Of a stretch of DNA of 64,000 bases, positions 1 to 9,300 are shown piece by piece. The number at the start of each line of letters is the position of its first letter. Within the stretch, counting starts at the first letter, position 1. The stretch is taken from NCBI GenBank assembly GCA_000824785.1, contig CCNB01000005.1:1-64000 (forward strand). Reading direction: 5' to 3'. Below the pieces are notes generated by a model. It had not been told where the DNA came from, made no database searches, and saw only the letters and a program-made list of their open reading frames with translations. The stretch comes from Mesorhizobium plurifarium. Its GTDB lineage: Bacteria; Pseudomonadota; Alphaproteobacteria; Rhizobiales; Rhizobiaceae. The translations under genes and the position numbers were made by a program.

Positions 1-435
1 GCGGCCCTCGCCGGAGGCATACGATAAAGACGATTTTGGCCGGATCGTTCATGAAGGACTGGGTCATCAGGTGCTCGACGGCGCCGCAGTCGACGCGGAG
101 AGGCCAGTTCCAGTCTCATAATCGGATCGTTGCTGAAGTGGCGGAGTCTGGCAGCACGTGTGCCTCGCCGCATCGAACGCGCGGAGCGCTCCTCTTCTTC
201 CATTGAAGGACGGCGGCCAGCCAGTCCGCGCCAGCGATTTCGTCCCAATGGGTGATCAGGCCACTGTCAACGACTTCCTGATCGGCACCGCAGGCTTGAG
301 ATGCTCTGGCCGTTCTGCGCAGCCGACCGACCAAAAAGCGAACCGCCAGACGGGTATGGTTCTGGTGGTGCTCATGCTATGACACGACTGCCCCCTGGGT
401 CCACTGCGCAATGTAACACTCACCGCCCCGTATTT
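1..435. other. unassigned sequence at window edge
   Basis: Only short overlapping reading frames without a convincing start or recognisable domain are visible. The stretch probably belongs to debris continuing from outside the window. I cannot assign a function to it. Confidence 0.4.
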
Positions 436-642
436 TCATTCGGCAAGGTATGGGATCTGAAACAGGCTGTCGCCATCATGGGACAGACTCAACTCGGAGA
501 AGAATTGACGACAGAAGAAGTCGACCGGCTCGTCGCCTTCCTTAACGCGTTGACCGGAAGGGTGCCCAATGTCATCTATCCAATCTTACCGGTCGAAACC
601 GCGACAGCGCCTCGACCTGTCTCGCGGATTTCAGGAAAATAA
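436..642 (+). pseudogene. C-terminal remnant of a di-haem cytochrome c peroxidase (MauG/CcpA type)
   Basis: The frame encodes a tail typical of bacterial di-haem cytochrome c peroxidases: a degenerate YFHDG-like start, then VWDLKQAVAIMGQTQLGEEL, then TTEEVDRLVAFLNALTG and a short proline-rich end. This helical C-terminal region follows the second haem domain. Neither haem-binding CxxCH motif lies upstream in frame, so only about 70 residues survive and no peroxidase can be made. The assignment rests on motif recognition of the family; the boundary on the 5' side is approximate. Confidence 0.6.
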
Positions 643-881
643 ATGGCCGGAGCTTCGGAAAGCCCCAAAAAAACCAGTAATGACGGACCATCACTATCGG
701 AGGCCACGCGACCTCCACCAAGTCCCCAGATCTAATCTGAAGGCGCAGACGACGTTTCGGTTGAATGCTCGTCGCGATGGCATCACTTGGGTTGCCAGGA
801 CGTTCTGCGAACCGAGGCGTTTTCGTGAATTCGCGACAGCAGTAGCCGTTGTCTCGCCACTGACGAGAATTCGGCAAAGCC
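643..881. other. spacer, nothing recognised
   Basis: No supported gene lies between the peroxidase remnant and the metE stop codon. Short open frames on both strands overlap each other and lack ribosome binding sites. Confidence 0.4.
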
Positions 882-3227
882 TCAGACCTGCACTCTCTCC
901 CGGAGCGCGCGTGCTGCAGCGACCATGTTCACGAGGGCAGGGCGGACCTCCTCCCAATTGCGTGTTTTGAGGCCACAGTCGGGGTTTACCCAAAGTTGGC
1001 CATCAGACAAGCGCTCGCGGGCAAGCATGAGGAGGGCCGAAATCTCGGCGACTTCCGGAACGCGCGGTGAATGGATGTCATAGACTCCGGGACCGATTTC
1101 GTTCGGATATTTAGAGCTCGCAAAGGCGTCCAGCAGTTCCATTGCCGAGCGCGATGTCTCAATCGAAATTACATCCGCGTCCAGCTCAGCGATCGCGTCG
1201 ATGATCTCGTTGAACTCAGAATAGCACATGTGGGTATGGATCTGGGTCGAGTCCTTCACACCTGTTGAAGCGATCCGGAAGCATTCGACCGACCAGTCAA
1301 GATAGACCTTCCAGTCGCACTTGCGCAGCGGCAAGCCTTCGCGAAACGCGGCCTCGTCGATCTGGATCATCCTTGCGCCGGATCTTTCGAGGTCCGTCAC
1401 TTCATCGCGAATGGCGAGCGCGATCTGGCGGCAGACCTCGGAGCGGGGTACGTCGTCGCGAACAAAAGACCAATTGAGAATGGTCACTGGGCCTGTAAGC
1501 ATTCCCTTCACAGGCTTTTGCGTAAGCGACTGGGCGAATTGCCACCAGCGCACCGTCATCGGATTGGGGCGCGATACGTCGCCGAAGATGATGGGGGGGC
1601 GCACGTAGCGCGACCCATAGCTCTGCACCCAGGCGTGTTCGGTGAAGGCGAAGCCGGAAAGTTGCTCGCCGAAATGCTGTACCATGTCGTTTCGTTCGAA
1701 CTCGCCATGCGCCAGCACGTCCAGCCCGATCTCCTCCTGCCAGCGAATAGCAGCCTCAATCTCCTTCTTCAGAAAGGTTTCGTAATCGACATAGCTGAGC
1801 TGGCCCTTCGCGTGAGCGGAACGCGCCTTGCGCACCTGAGGCGTCTGCGGAAAGGATCCAATGGTCGTCGTCGGGAACGGCGGCAGGCCGAGCGTGCGGG
1901 CCTGGACCCTGGAACGCTCGGCAAATGCGCTCTTTCGTTGCTTCATAGTGCCGTTGATGTCAGCGATCCGCCCTTCAACGAGCGGGTCATGGACCTTCGA
2001 GGATGTTGCGCGAGTCGCGGCAGCCTCGGCAGAAGCTTTCAACTCGTCAGCCACCGCATCTTTACCTTGGGACAAGGCCCGGGCCAGGATGACCAGCTCG
2101 TCGGTCTTCTGGGCCGCGAAGGCGAGCCACGACCTTATGTTCGCATCCAATACCGTCTCCATACGCAAGTCTATCGGCACATGCAGCATCGAGCACGAAG
2201 GCGCGATCTCGACTCGGTCCAAGGGCCAGCCCGCGACGATCGGCTTGATGCGGTCGAGAATGGCACTGAGGTTCGCGCGCCAAACGTTGCGGCCACTGAC
2301 CAAGCCAAGCGATAACACCAGATCCTTAGGCGCGAGCCGACCAACCGTCTCCAACTGTTCGGGAGCACGCGAGAGATCAAGATGCAGGCCGGCCACAGGC
2401 AGCGATATCGCCGTCTCGAGATTGTCCCCCAGCGGCCCGAAATAGGTAGCCAGCATGATCTTCAGCCCGGGCGCGGCCTTCGACAGCTGCCCATAGGCAA
2501 ATTCAAGGGCGGCTCGTTCATTCGGGTTTAGATCGAGCACAAGCGCTGGCTCATCGATCTGTACCCAATCGGCTCCCGAGAATTTCAACCTCCGCAGGAG
2601 TTGCCCGTAGGCGGGCAGGAGCCGCGGCAGGAGCGCGAGGGGATCGAAACCTTCGGCAGGTGATTTCGCCAGCTTGAGAAAAGTGACCGGTCCAAGGATG
2701 ACCGGGCGTGTATGAATGCCCAGGGCTTTAGCCTCGAGGAAGTAATCAACCGGTTTGGTCGACGAGAGTGTGAACGCCTGATCGTCGTCAAGTTCCGGCA
2801 CAATGTAATGATAGTTGGTGTCGAACCATTTGGTCATTTCCATCGCGGTTAGGGCAGGGCAAGCCGCATGCTCCCGACCACAGTCGCAATTCCCCGTCTG
2901 ACCTTGGTTGCCGCGGGCCATGGCGAAATAGATTTCGGGTGGGACCTCGCCGCCATTCCATGCGTAGCGGGACGGCACGGCGCCGACCATGGCGGCGGTA
3001 TCGAGTACATGGTCGTAGAGCGAGAAGTCGTTCGACGGGATTTTCGACACACCGCGATCGCGCTGCTCCTCCCAGCTCGCGGCACGGAGCGCCTTTGCCG
3101 TCGCGAGAAGCTCGGCAGCGGAAGACTTTCCGGACCAATAGCTTTCAAGCGCGAATTTCAATTCCCGCCTGCGACCGATACGCGGCACACCAAGCGTTGC
3201 TACAGGAATTTGCTGAGAGAGAGTCAT
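882..3227 (-). CDS. metE: cobalamin-independent methionine synthase
   Basis: Transfers the methyl group of 5-methyltetrahydropteroyltri-glutamate to homocysteine to form methionine, in the cytoplasm, without vitamin B12. The product has 781 residues, the usual length. The catalytic zinc ligands are all present: His666, Cys668 (in THMC), Glu690 and Cys751 (in PDCGLK), each offset by 25 from the E. coli enzyme. The chosen ATG gives the family N-terminus (MTLSQQIPVATLGVPRIGRR); an upstream in-frame extension would run through the leader. A cobalamin riboswitch precedes it, so expression should fall when B12 is present. A deleted second copy lies at 4755-5148. Downstream of the stop there is only debris. 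Confidence 0.97.
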   Translation of the reverse strand: MTLSQQIPVATLGVPRIGRRRELKFALESYWSGKSSAAELLATAKALRAASWEEQRDRGVSKIPSNDFSLYDHVLDTAAMVGAVPSRYAWNGGEVPPEIYFAMARGNQGQTGNCDCGREHAACPALTAMEMTKWFDTNYHYIVPELDDDQAFTLSSTKPVDYFLEAKALGIHTRPVILGPVTFLKLAKSPAEGFDPLALLPRLLPAYGQLLRRLKFSGADWVQIDEPALVLDLNPNERAALEFAYGQLSKAAPGLKIMLATYFGPLGDNLETAISLPVAGLHLDLSRAPEQLETVGRLAPKDLVLSLGLVSGRNVWRANLSAILDRIKPIVAGWPLDRVEIAPSCSMLHVPIDLRMETVLDANIRSWLAFAAQKTDELVILARALSQGKDAVADELKASAEAAATRATSSKVHDPLVEGRIADINGTMKQRKSAFAERSRVQARTLGLPPFPTTTIGSFPQTPQVRKARSAHAKGQLSYVDYETFLKKEIEAAIRWQEEIGLDVLAHGEFERNDMVQHFGEQLSGFAFTEHAWVQSYGSRYVRPPIIFGDVSRPNPMTVRWWQFAQSLTQKPVKGMLTGPVTILNWSFVRDDVPRSEVCRQIALAIRDEVTDLERSGARMIQIDEAAFREGLPLRKCDWKVYLDWSVECFRIASTGVKDSTQIHTHMCYSEFNEIIDAIAELDADVISIETSRSAMELLDAFASSKYPNEIGPGVYDIHSPRVPEVAEISALLMLARERLSDGQLWVNPDCGLKTRNWEEVRPALVNMVAAARALRERVQV

Positions 3228-3337
3228 GCGATACCCCGATGGTTGGGGCGTGGGAGACAACGAAGGCGCCAGTAGGCCGGTACGAACGCCGGGCTGCAGC
3301 GGCCACCGAGACACCCCGCCCGTGGACAATAGTTCGC

Positions 3338-3505
3338 CGTGGCAGGTCTCCTGGCTCGGGGGTCATAGCCTCTGCCCGTCTTCCCGAGGCTGTTTGCCTC
3401 AGTGATATGAGTGGGGTCGGCTCGCCTCTAACAGTTGCGGGGGCAGCGCCGGCATCGCACCGGCTTCCCTCTTAGCTCCGCTGCGGCAGCACCGTACGGA
3501 GAACC
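3338..3505 (-). promoter_or_regulatory. cobalamin (AdoCbl) riboswitch in the metE leader
   Basis: Read on the minus strand the element has the conserved blocks in order: GGTGCGATGCCGGCGCTGCC, then CCGCAACTGT, a CACTGAGGC...CTCGGGAAG hairpin, and the B12 box GAGCCAGGAGACCTGCC at 3341-3357. It ends about 110 bases before the metE start. B12-riboswitch control of metE is established in many bacteria and switches off the B12-independent enzyme when cobalamin is available. Confidence 0.95.
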
Positions 3506-3802
3506 ATGGCTTGGACACAATCACAGCAGTCCGCTCTTTTGTCAATCTCGCATAAGGAAATATTTATGTCGTTATGTGAACTTCGCAGTGGTTTCCAAGT
3601 CGGTGGAGGGTCGAACAAGAGGCGTTTGGATCGTGAATGTGTTAATTCGACATTCGGCAGTTTGGCTACATGAAGGGGCCGAGCCAAATCGCCAAATGGA
3701 CGCGCTGTGCAGAACTGTGCCAGACGGCGGTTTGGCCCGGCTGCGCAAGGGTTGTTAGTCGGGCCTTTGGTCGGATCGATTGAGGCGCGAAGGCAGCGTG
3801 TC
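3506..3802. other. spacer upstream of metE leader
   Basis: Presumably contains the metE promoter. No gene was recognised. Confidence 0.4.
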
Positions 3803-4024
3803 TGGCTCGACGCCTTTGAGGTCTTCTTCGCCGGGCTGTAGAAGCGACGCCTCAAGCGAGAAGGCTTTCACCGTGTCATCGACCTTTAGGCGGCCATCAA
3901 CCGCTTCCCCGCCGAGCATAATGCGACAACCCAAACGCTTCTCCTGGACCGCCGACCCGACTAAATCATCGCCGCCGTCAAACGTGGACACCAAGGGTTA
4001 GATTCAATCCACTACTATGGATAG
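3803..4024 (+). pseudogene. IS630-family transposase, C-terminal remnant
   Basis: One frame reads like the end of an IS630 DDE transposase: WLDAFEVFFAGL, KRRLKREGFHRVIDL, AAINRFPAEHN and IIAAVKRGHQGLDSIH are diagnostic blocks around the last catalytic acidic residue and the C-terminus. Three in-frame stops (around 3839, 3887 and 3959) interrupt it. Everything upstream of the last catalytic region is gone. It lies between the intact metE and the deleted metE copy. Confidence 0.75.
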
Positions 4025-4109
4025 CGACTACTGCTCGAAAAGCAGTGCCAAGAGGGCCAGTCGCGCGCTCGCAACTTGGCCTATAATCCGATTGCCAGAT
4101 GCAGTTCAT

Positions 4110-4334
4110 TTAGGGCAACCCAACGCAATAAAAGGGGTAGAGGCACACAAACTGATCACCTCTGTTCAAGCTCGGTGAGGATTTACTTTTGACGATTATC
4201 CCGGACCCTGCGGAAGGCTTCCAGTCGCGCGAAGGCGAAATCCTTTCTTGATCTCGAAATTCGCTTGGAGCGGCCGTGAAAGGCGAGACGCAGGTTGTAA
4301 GAAGGAAGGCTGCCATTGCGAGCGTGCGGATCAT
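4110..4334 (-). CDS. small predicted exported protein, unknown function
   Basis: A 74-residue frame starts at an ATG preceded by AAGGAG with seven bases spacing. This makes MIRTLAMAAFLL the start rather than the ATG six codons upstream. The first ~24 residues form a plausible Sec signal peptide (positive start, hydrophobic stretch, TAAP cleavage region). The remaining ~50 residues match nothing I recognise. It may be a genuine short secreted protein or the 5' stump of a larger exported protein broken by rearrangement, since it sits among IS and metE debris. Confidence 0.4.
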   Translation of the reverse strand: MIRTLAMAAFLLTTCVSPFTAAPSEFRDQERISPSRDWKPSAGSGIIVKSKSSPSLNRGDQFVCLYPFYCVGLP

Positions 4335-4754
4335 AAGTTCTTTCTCCTTCATGGTGATTGAATTTGACGCGCACGGTTTGTATGCGAAAATAGATTAGCC
4401 ATTTTGGCGAAGTCTGTAAGGCCGAGGCAACGCCATGCCAACTTGGTGCGCGTTCAATTTCAACGCGTTGCGAATTGTCGTGCCGTTGCCGACAACGGCG
4501 CTGCCGTTCTCTGTCGGATTGCGTCCAGAAGTTTGGAGAGAGGCGCTCGAAATGTGCCGGCTCGTTTCCCTCCTCATCAACGGGAGTGGACCTCGTTGCT
4601 CGCCACTCCGTTGATTCCGAGGGAGACTTCGCATCCAGGCAAGTCGCGAAACTCTTAACCTTCGGTATGCGCGGCTTCGGGGGCGATGGCATAGTCTTCA
4701 TCTGCCGATCGCGCGACTATTTTTCCCGAGAGCGCCGGCGAGTGTCACCGAGCC

Positions 4755-5148
4755 CTACGCCGTCTCCGCTTTTTCCCGAATTGCGCGTGCCGCAGCCACC
4801 ATGTTCATCAGGCAGGGGGACCTCCTCCCATCTGCGCTCTTTGAGGCCGCAGTCGTGATTGAGACCACAGTTGGCCATCCACAAATCGATGGCGCGCAAG
4901 CATGATGAGTTTAGGAAATCTCGGCCACTTCTGGGACCCCGAGCGAGTGAATGTCATAGACACCCGGCGATCTCGTCCTGGCCTTCGGCCAGGGCAAGGG
5001 CGAGCACGACCACCTCGTCGGTCTTTTGCACCGCGAAGGCGAGCCACGACTTCACATCCACGTCGAGTGCCGTCTCGATGTCCACGTCAATCGGCATATG
5101 CAGCTTCGAAACAATCTGTTGGAATGCCGTCGCGCATCTTTGGTCCAT
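4755..5148 (-). pseudogene. metE: metE remnant with large internal deletion
   Basis: Two blocks of MetE-like sequence are joined. One resembles residues around 380-430 of the intact copy (KLHMPIDVDIETALDV, KSWLAFAVQKTDEVV). The other resembles the C-terminus (GVYDIHSLGVPEVAEIS, then VAAARAIREKAETA and a stop at 4755). About 280 codons between them are missing, and the pieces lie in different frames. The N-terminal third and the riboswitch leader are absent. The fragment is divergent from the intact metE, so the duplication is not recent. Its 5' edge lies next to the nod box. Confidence 0.85.
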
Positions 5149-5193
5149 TTATCGGGTGGATGATTGCTATCCCAACAATCAATTTTACCCTCC
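5142..5193 (+). promoter_or_regulatory. nod box (NodD-responsive promoter) for nodM
   Basis: The sequence matches the rhizobial nod box: TCCAT at the left, GGATG in the middle, then ATC followed by AACAATCAATTTTACC. The spacing agrees with the consensus, and the box points at the glmS/nodM gene starting at 5287. NodD with a plant flavonoid activates transcription about 20-30 bases downstream of such boxes. Confidence 0.9.
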
Positions 5194-5286
5194 TAATAAA
5201 ATCGTATTAGAGGATCCTGAATTGCAGGGTATCCTCGTCGTGATTGGTGCGTCGACTAAGGCTGCCGGAAAGAGGTCGGCGACGGC

Positions 5287-7103
5287 ATGTGTGGGATTGT
5301 TGGTATCGTTGGGCAACAGCCCGTGTCGAAGCGGTTGGTGGACGCGTTGAAGCGTCTGGAATATCGCGGCTATGATTCCGCCGGCATTGCGACGATCACC
5401 GAGGGCACCTTGCAGCGCAGGCGCGCTGAGGGCAAGCTCGTCAAGCTCGAGACGAAACTGAAGGCAGAGCCGTTAAACGGCTCCATCGGGATCGCCCACA
5501 CGCGCTGGGCCACCCACGGAGCGCCGACGGAAGGCAATGCGCACCCGCACTTTACCGGCGGTGTGGCCGTCGTTCATAATGGCATCATCGAGAATTTTGC
5601 CGAGCTGAAGGAGGAATTGACGGCCGCGGGAGCCGAGTTCCAGACCGCCACCGACACCGAGTCGTCGCGCATCTCTTGGCGCGACACCGTCAGGAGAGGA
5701 TGGGCCGGGGCGAAGCAATGCATGCCATGCTGAAACGCGTCAAAGGCGCTTACGCGCTCGCCATCCTTTTTGAGGATGATCCGTCGAGCATCATCGCAGC
5801 GCGCAATGGACCACCGCTGGCAATTGGCCACGGCGAGATGTTTCTGGCATCCGATGTGATCGCACTTGCCCCCTTCACGAATGAAGTCACCTATCTCCTC
5901 GACGGTGACTGGGCCGTAATCGGCAAGGGGGGTGCCGCTATCTTCGACGTCGACGGCTACCCCGTAGAGCGTCCGCGTCAGACCTCCATGGCCGCCGCTT
6001 ATCTGGCCAACAGGGGCCAACATCGCCACTTCATGGAGAAGGAAATCTACGAGCAGCCCGAGGCCATCGGCCATGTGCCTGCCCATTATGTCAGCTTGAT
6101 AGAGAATCGCGCCGATGCTGTTCCTATCTTCGATTTTGCCAGCATTCCGACCCTGGCGATCTCTGCCTGCGGCACCGCCTACCTCGCCGGACTGATCGGA
6201 AAATATTGGTTCGAGCGCTATGCTCGCCTGCCAGTCGAAATCGACGTTGCGTCCGAATTTCGCTACCGAGAGATCCCGTTGTCGCCCCAGTCTGCTGCTC
6301 TTTTCATCTCGCAATCTGGCGAAACCGCCGATACGTTGGCCTCGCTGAGATACTGCAAGAAGCTTGGACTGACAATTGGCGCGATCGTCAATGCCGCCGA
6401 ATCGAGTATCGGTCGGGAGGCCGACGCGGTCTTCCCGATCCTCGCCGGCCCGGAGATCGGCGTCGCCTCCACCAAGGCCTTCACCTGCCAGCTTGCCGTT
6501 CTTGCCGCACTTGCCATCAGCGCCGCCCGGACCCGCGGAACGATAACCGAAAATGAGGTGCAGGCGCTGGTCCGAAGCCTTGCCGAAACGCCGCGCATTA
6601 TGAGCCAGGTCCTGGACAGCATCCAACCTAAGGTAGAGCTTCTTGCGCGCGAATTATCCAAGTATCATGACGTCCTGTATCTTGGCCGTGGCACCAGTTT
6701 CCCACTGGCGATGGAAGGTGCGCTGAAGCTCAAGGAGATTTCCTACATCCACGCCGAGGGCTATGCTGCGGGTGAATTGAAGCACGGTCCGATCGCATTG
6801 ATCGACAAGAACATGCCGGTGATCGTCATCGCGCCATTTGATCGCTTTTTCAACAAGACCGTCTCCAATATGGAGGAAGTCGCCGCCCGTGGAGGGAGGG
6901 TTATCCTCGTCACCGATGAAAAAGGAGCAACCGCATCCAAGCTCGACACCACGCACACGATCGTGCTGCCAGCTGTCGACGAGATTATCGCGCCGATGAT
7001 CTTCTCGCTGCCCCTACAGCTTCTTGCCTATCACACTGCGGTCTTCTTGGGCACAGATGTCGACCAGCCGCGCAACCTCGCAAAATCAGTCACCATCGAA
7101 TGA
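5287..7103 (+). pseudogene. nodM: glutamine-fructose-6-phosphate aminotransferase, NodM type, with frameshift
   Basis: Makes glucosamine-6-phosphate from fructose-6-phosphate and glutamine, for Nod-factor chitin backbones. The start MCGIVGIVG places the catalytic cysteine at position 2. The N-terminal glutamine amidotransferase domain runs to ~220, followed by two SIS sugar-isomerase domains and the normal end (DQPRNLAKSVTIE). One base is missing at about 5661, just after TATDTE; restoring it gives [24 protein letters not shown] and one ~605-residue protein. Two residues are also lost in the IGHG-EMF loop. As written the gene gives a 148-residue N-terminal piece; the downstream frame cannot be expressed as an intact enzyme. 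A sequencing error is possible. A nod box lies ~95 bases upstream. Confidence 0.9.
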
Positions 7104-7550
7104 TTGTGACGCGCTCATAGCTGGGGCCGTCCATCAGAATGCACTCCGACCGGCACTCGCATGTCGACGAGATGCAGATCAGGGTACGCGGCAGATGGAT
7201 ATATCCTAAGCTCTATCGATTGTGGGCAAACCCACCAAATTCAGCCACGTGTGTTACTTGCCGGCGCCAAGTGCGCATGAGACCGAAAATAAAGGTGTTC
7301 GCGATCACCGAAAACATCCGTGGAGTCGGATTGCCGCTGTATTTGATGCCCGCGCGCCTGGAGATCGCCGCGAGCGGCCATGGTGCCGAACGATTTTGTC
7401 CGGAAGACGGATGTCGACAAGGAATGCCGGCCGTCGGATCTTGCTCAAGCGGCAAGTCATCACCACCCGCGGGTCTAACCACTCCCATTTCAGGCTTCAC
7501 GACCAGGGCCATTGAACTCCGGTGCTTTGGGCGGCAGTCCTGGCACGCCC
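7104..7550. other. spacer with possible transposase scrap
   Basis: Nothing certain. Around 7140-7210 on the plus strand, HVDEMQIRVRGRWIY faintly resembles the first catalytic block of IS6-type transposases, but it is too short to assign. Confidence 0.25.
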
Positions 7551-8543
7551 CTACAGTAGCCCGGCCTGCTCGGCCTCGCGGCGCAGATTCTGGCGCGGGC
7601 GCGGGCCGATCTGCTGGATCACCAGCCCGGCGGTCAGCGACCCGAGGTCGCCGCAGTCCTTGAGGCTGCGTCCGGTCGTGTAGCCGTAGAGGAAGCCAGC
7701 AGCGTAGAGGTCGCCGGCGCCGGTCGTGTCGACCAGCTCCTTGATCGTCGCAGCGTTTATCATGACGGTCTCGTCGCAGCGCACGATCACCGAGCCTTTT
7801 TCCGAGCGGGTGACGGCGGCGATCCTGCAGTCGTTGCGGATGGCGGCAAGCGCCTCCTCGAAAGAGGCGGTCTGGTAGAGCGATTTGATCTCGTGGCTGT
7901 TGGCGAAGACGATATCGACGGTGCCCGAACGCATCAGCTCGAGGAACTCGTCGCGGTAGCGGTCGACGCAGAAGGAATCCGAGAGCGTCATCGACACTTC
8001 GCGCCCGGCGGCATGCGCCAGCTTCGCCGTCTGCCGGATCGCTTCCTTGGCGCGCGGCGGATCCCACAGATAACCCTCGAAATAGGTCACCTTGGCGCCG
8101 GCCGCCTTGTCGGCCTCGACGTCCTCCGGGCCGAGCTCGACGCAGGCACCGAGATAAGTGTTCATCGAACGCTCGCCGTCCGGCGTGACGAAGATCATCG
8201 AACGCGCCGTCGGCGGCTCGCCCTTGAGCGGTCTGGTGTCGAAGGCTACCCCCTGGGCATGGATATCGTGGATGTAGATGTCGCCGAGCGCGTCGTTCGA
8301 CACCTTGCCGAAGAAGGCGGCGCGGCCGCCGAGACTGGCGAGGCCGGCCGCCGTGTTGCCGGCGCTGCCGCCGGAAGCCTCTATCGCCGGCCCCATGCGG
8401 CTGTAAAGCAATTCGGCGCGCCTGGCGTCGATGAGGTTCATCGCCCCCTTGATGATGCCGTTGGTCTCGAGAAAGGCCTCGTCGCACTGCGCGATGATGT
8501 CGACAATGGCATTGCCGATGCAAAGCACGTCATATTCCGGCAT
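7551..8543 (-). CDS. PfkB-family adenosine kinase
   Basis: Predicted to phosphorylate adenosine to AMP with ATP. The product has 330 residues. It shows the PfkB signatures: the glycine-rich SGGSAGNTAAGLASLGG near residue 60 and the anion-hole and base motif DTTGAGD near 285, as in alphaproteobacterial adenosine kinases. The ATG start follows a GGAG; a TTG five codons upstream is less likely. In the S-adenosylmethionine cycle, adenosine from S-adenosylhomocysteine hydrolysis is removed by this enzyme, which fits its place with metK, glyA and metE. A decayed N-terminal copy lies at 10690-10788. Ribokinase-type sugar kinases are a less likely alternative. Confidence 0.88.
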   Translation of the reverse strand: MPEYDVLCIGNAIVDIIAQCDEAFLETNGIIKGAMNLIDARRAELLYSRMGPAIEASGGSAGNTAAGLASLGGRAAFFGKVSNDALGDIYIHDIHAQGVAFDTRPLKGEPPTARSMIFVTPDGERSMNTYLGACVELGPEDVEADKAAGAKVTYFEGYLWDPPRAKEAIRQTAKLAHAAGREVSMTLSDSFCVDRYRDEFLELMRSGTVDIVFANSHEIKSLYQTASFEEALAAIRNDCRIAAVTRSEKGSVIVRCDETVMINAATIKELVDTTGAGDLYAAGFLYGYTTGRSLKDCGDLGSLTAGLVIQQIGPRPRQNLRREAEQAGLL

Positions 8544-8639
8544 CAATGTCTCCGCCAAGAACCCACCCGTCTATCTGATGCCGGCCGGCGCGATCAGTTT
8601 GGATGGCTTCCGCATGCCAATCTATTCGGCAAGAGCCTC

Positions 8640-8760
8640 GCGGCGCTGCGAGACTTGGATCGCGCCGTAGGTGCCAGCCTCTCGTCCAGGTAGACTCAGG
8701 CTCTTCGCACCCGAAGTGCTCATAGATCTCGGCTTTGTAGCAGGAAATAAATGCACCCGG
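8640..8760 (-). pseudogene. metK: metK remnant, C-terminal end only
   Basis: The minus strand encodes CYKAEIYEHFGCEEPESTW, closely resembling the end of the intact MetK ([19 protein letters not shown]). The rest of the gene is missing. It sits about 100 bases upstream of the intact adenosine kinase, the same arrangement as the intact metK followed by an adenosine kinase remnant at 10.7-10.9 kb. Confidence 0.8.
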
Positions 8761-8795
8761 CTTGATCTCGCTGACCTCACACAGCCTTCAGGATT

Positions 8796-8862
8796 CCTAC
8801 CATTTTTAGCGATTTGGTGTTGCAAAGCCTCTGTGAATTTTCTGGAAGGAGCGGTTACAACG
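8796..8862. repeat. dispersed 67-bp repeat, copy A
   Basis: Aligns without gaps to 14182-14248, with roughly 52 of 67 positions identical by hand count. The best block is CCTACCATT(T/C)TTAGCGATTT. Copy B abuts an IS110 remnant, so both may be ends of related mobile elements. Confidence 0.6.
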
Positions 8863-9300
8863 CTCAACCAAAAACGCAACGCTATGCCGGAGACGATCCG
8901 CGCTGGTAGCGGACTGATGGTGCCGCGCGACGGGGCGGTGCAAAACGGCTATCTGACCGGGTTGCATTCTGCCGTCTGGCTGGTCTCAGTTGCTAACCGT
9001 GTCATGAAGCAAATAAGAGGTCCGCACCTTGCCCCGTTAGACAGAGCGCGCGGAGGCCCGAGAGGGATTGCTGGCTTGACGGTGCAGAGCCGGCAAAGTC
9101 ACGCGACTGGCGCGACCCATTTCCGGTCAACCTCGCCAACGCGGCAGCGCGACAGGAAAATTCCCTACTCTGCTGCCGCTCAGGCGCAACAGTCCTTGTT
9201 AGGCGGAGGCTTGTCGGGGTGCTGAGTGATTTTCCAGATATGCACCATCGATGGCTTTCTGACCTCAACAGTCAGACACGAGGCGTAAGCCTCCACTGGT
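8863..9300. other. spacer, nothing recognised
   Basis: No supported gene. Short frames on both strands lack ribosome binding sites and family similarity. Confidence 0.4.

Noticed and set aside
5574..6626. 350-codon minus-strand frame
   Set aside because: Antisense to nodM; no start signal or family similarity.
7129..7215. Possible IS6-type transposase scrap (VDEMQIRVRGRWIY)
   Set aside because: Only ~15 residues resemble the family, with no continuation.
7213..8523. 436-codon minus-strand frame
   Set aside because: Out-of-frame reading of the adenosine kinase gene, with low-complexity arginine-rich composition and no domain.
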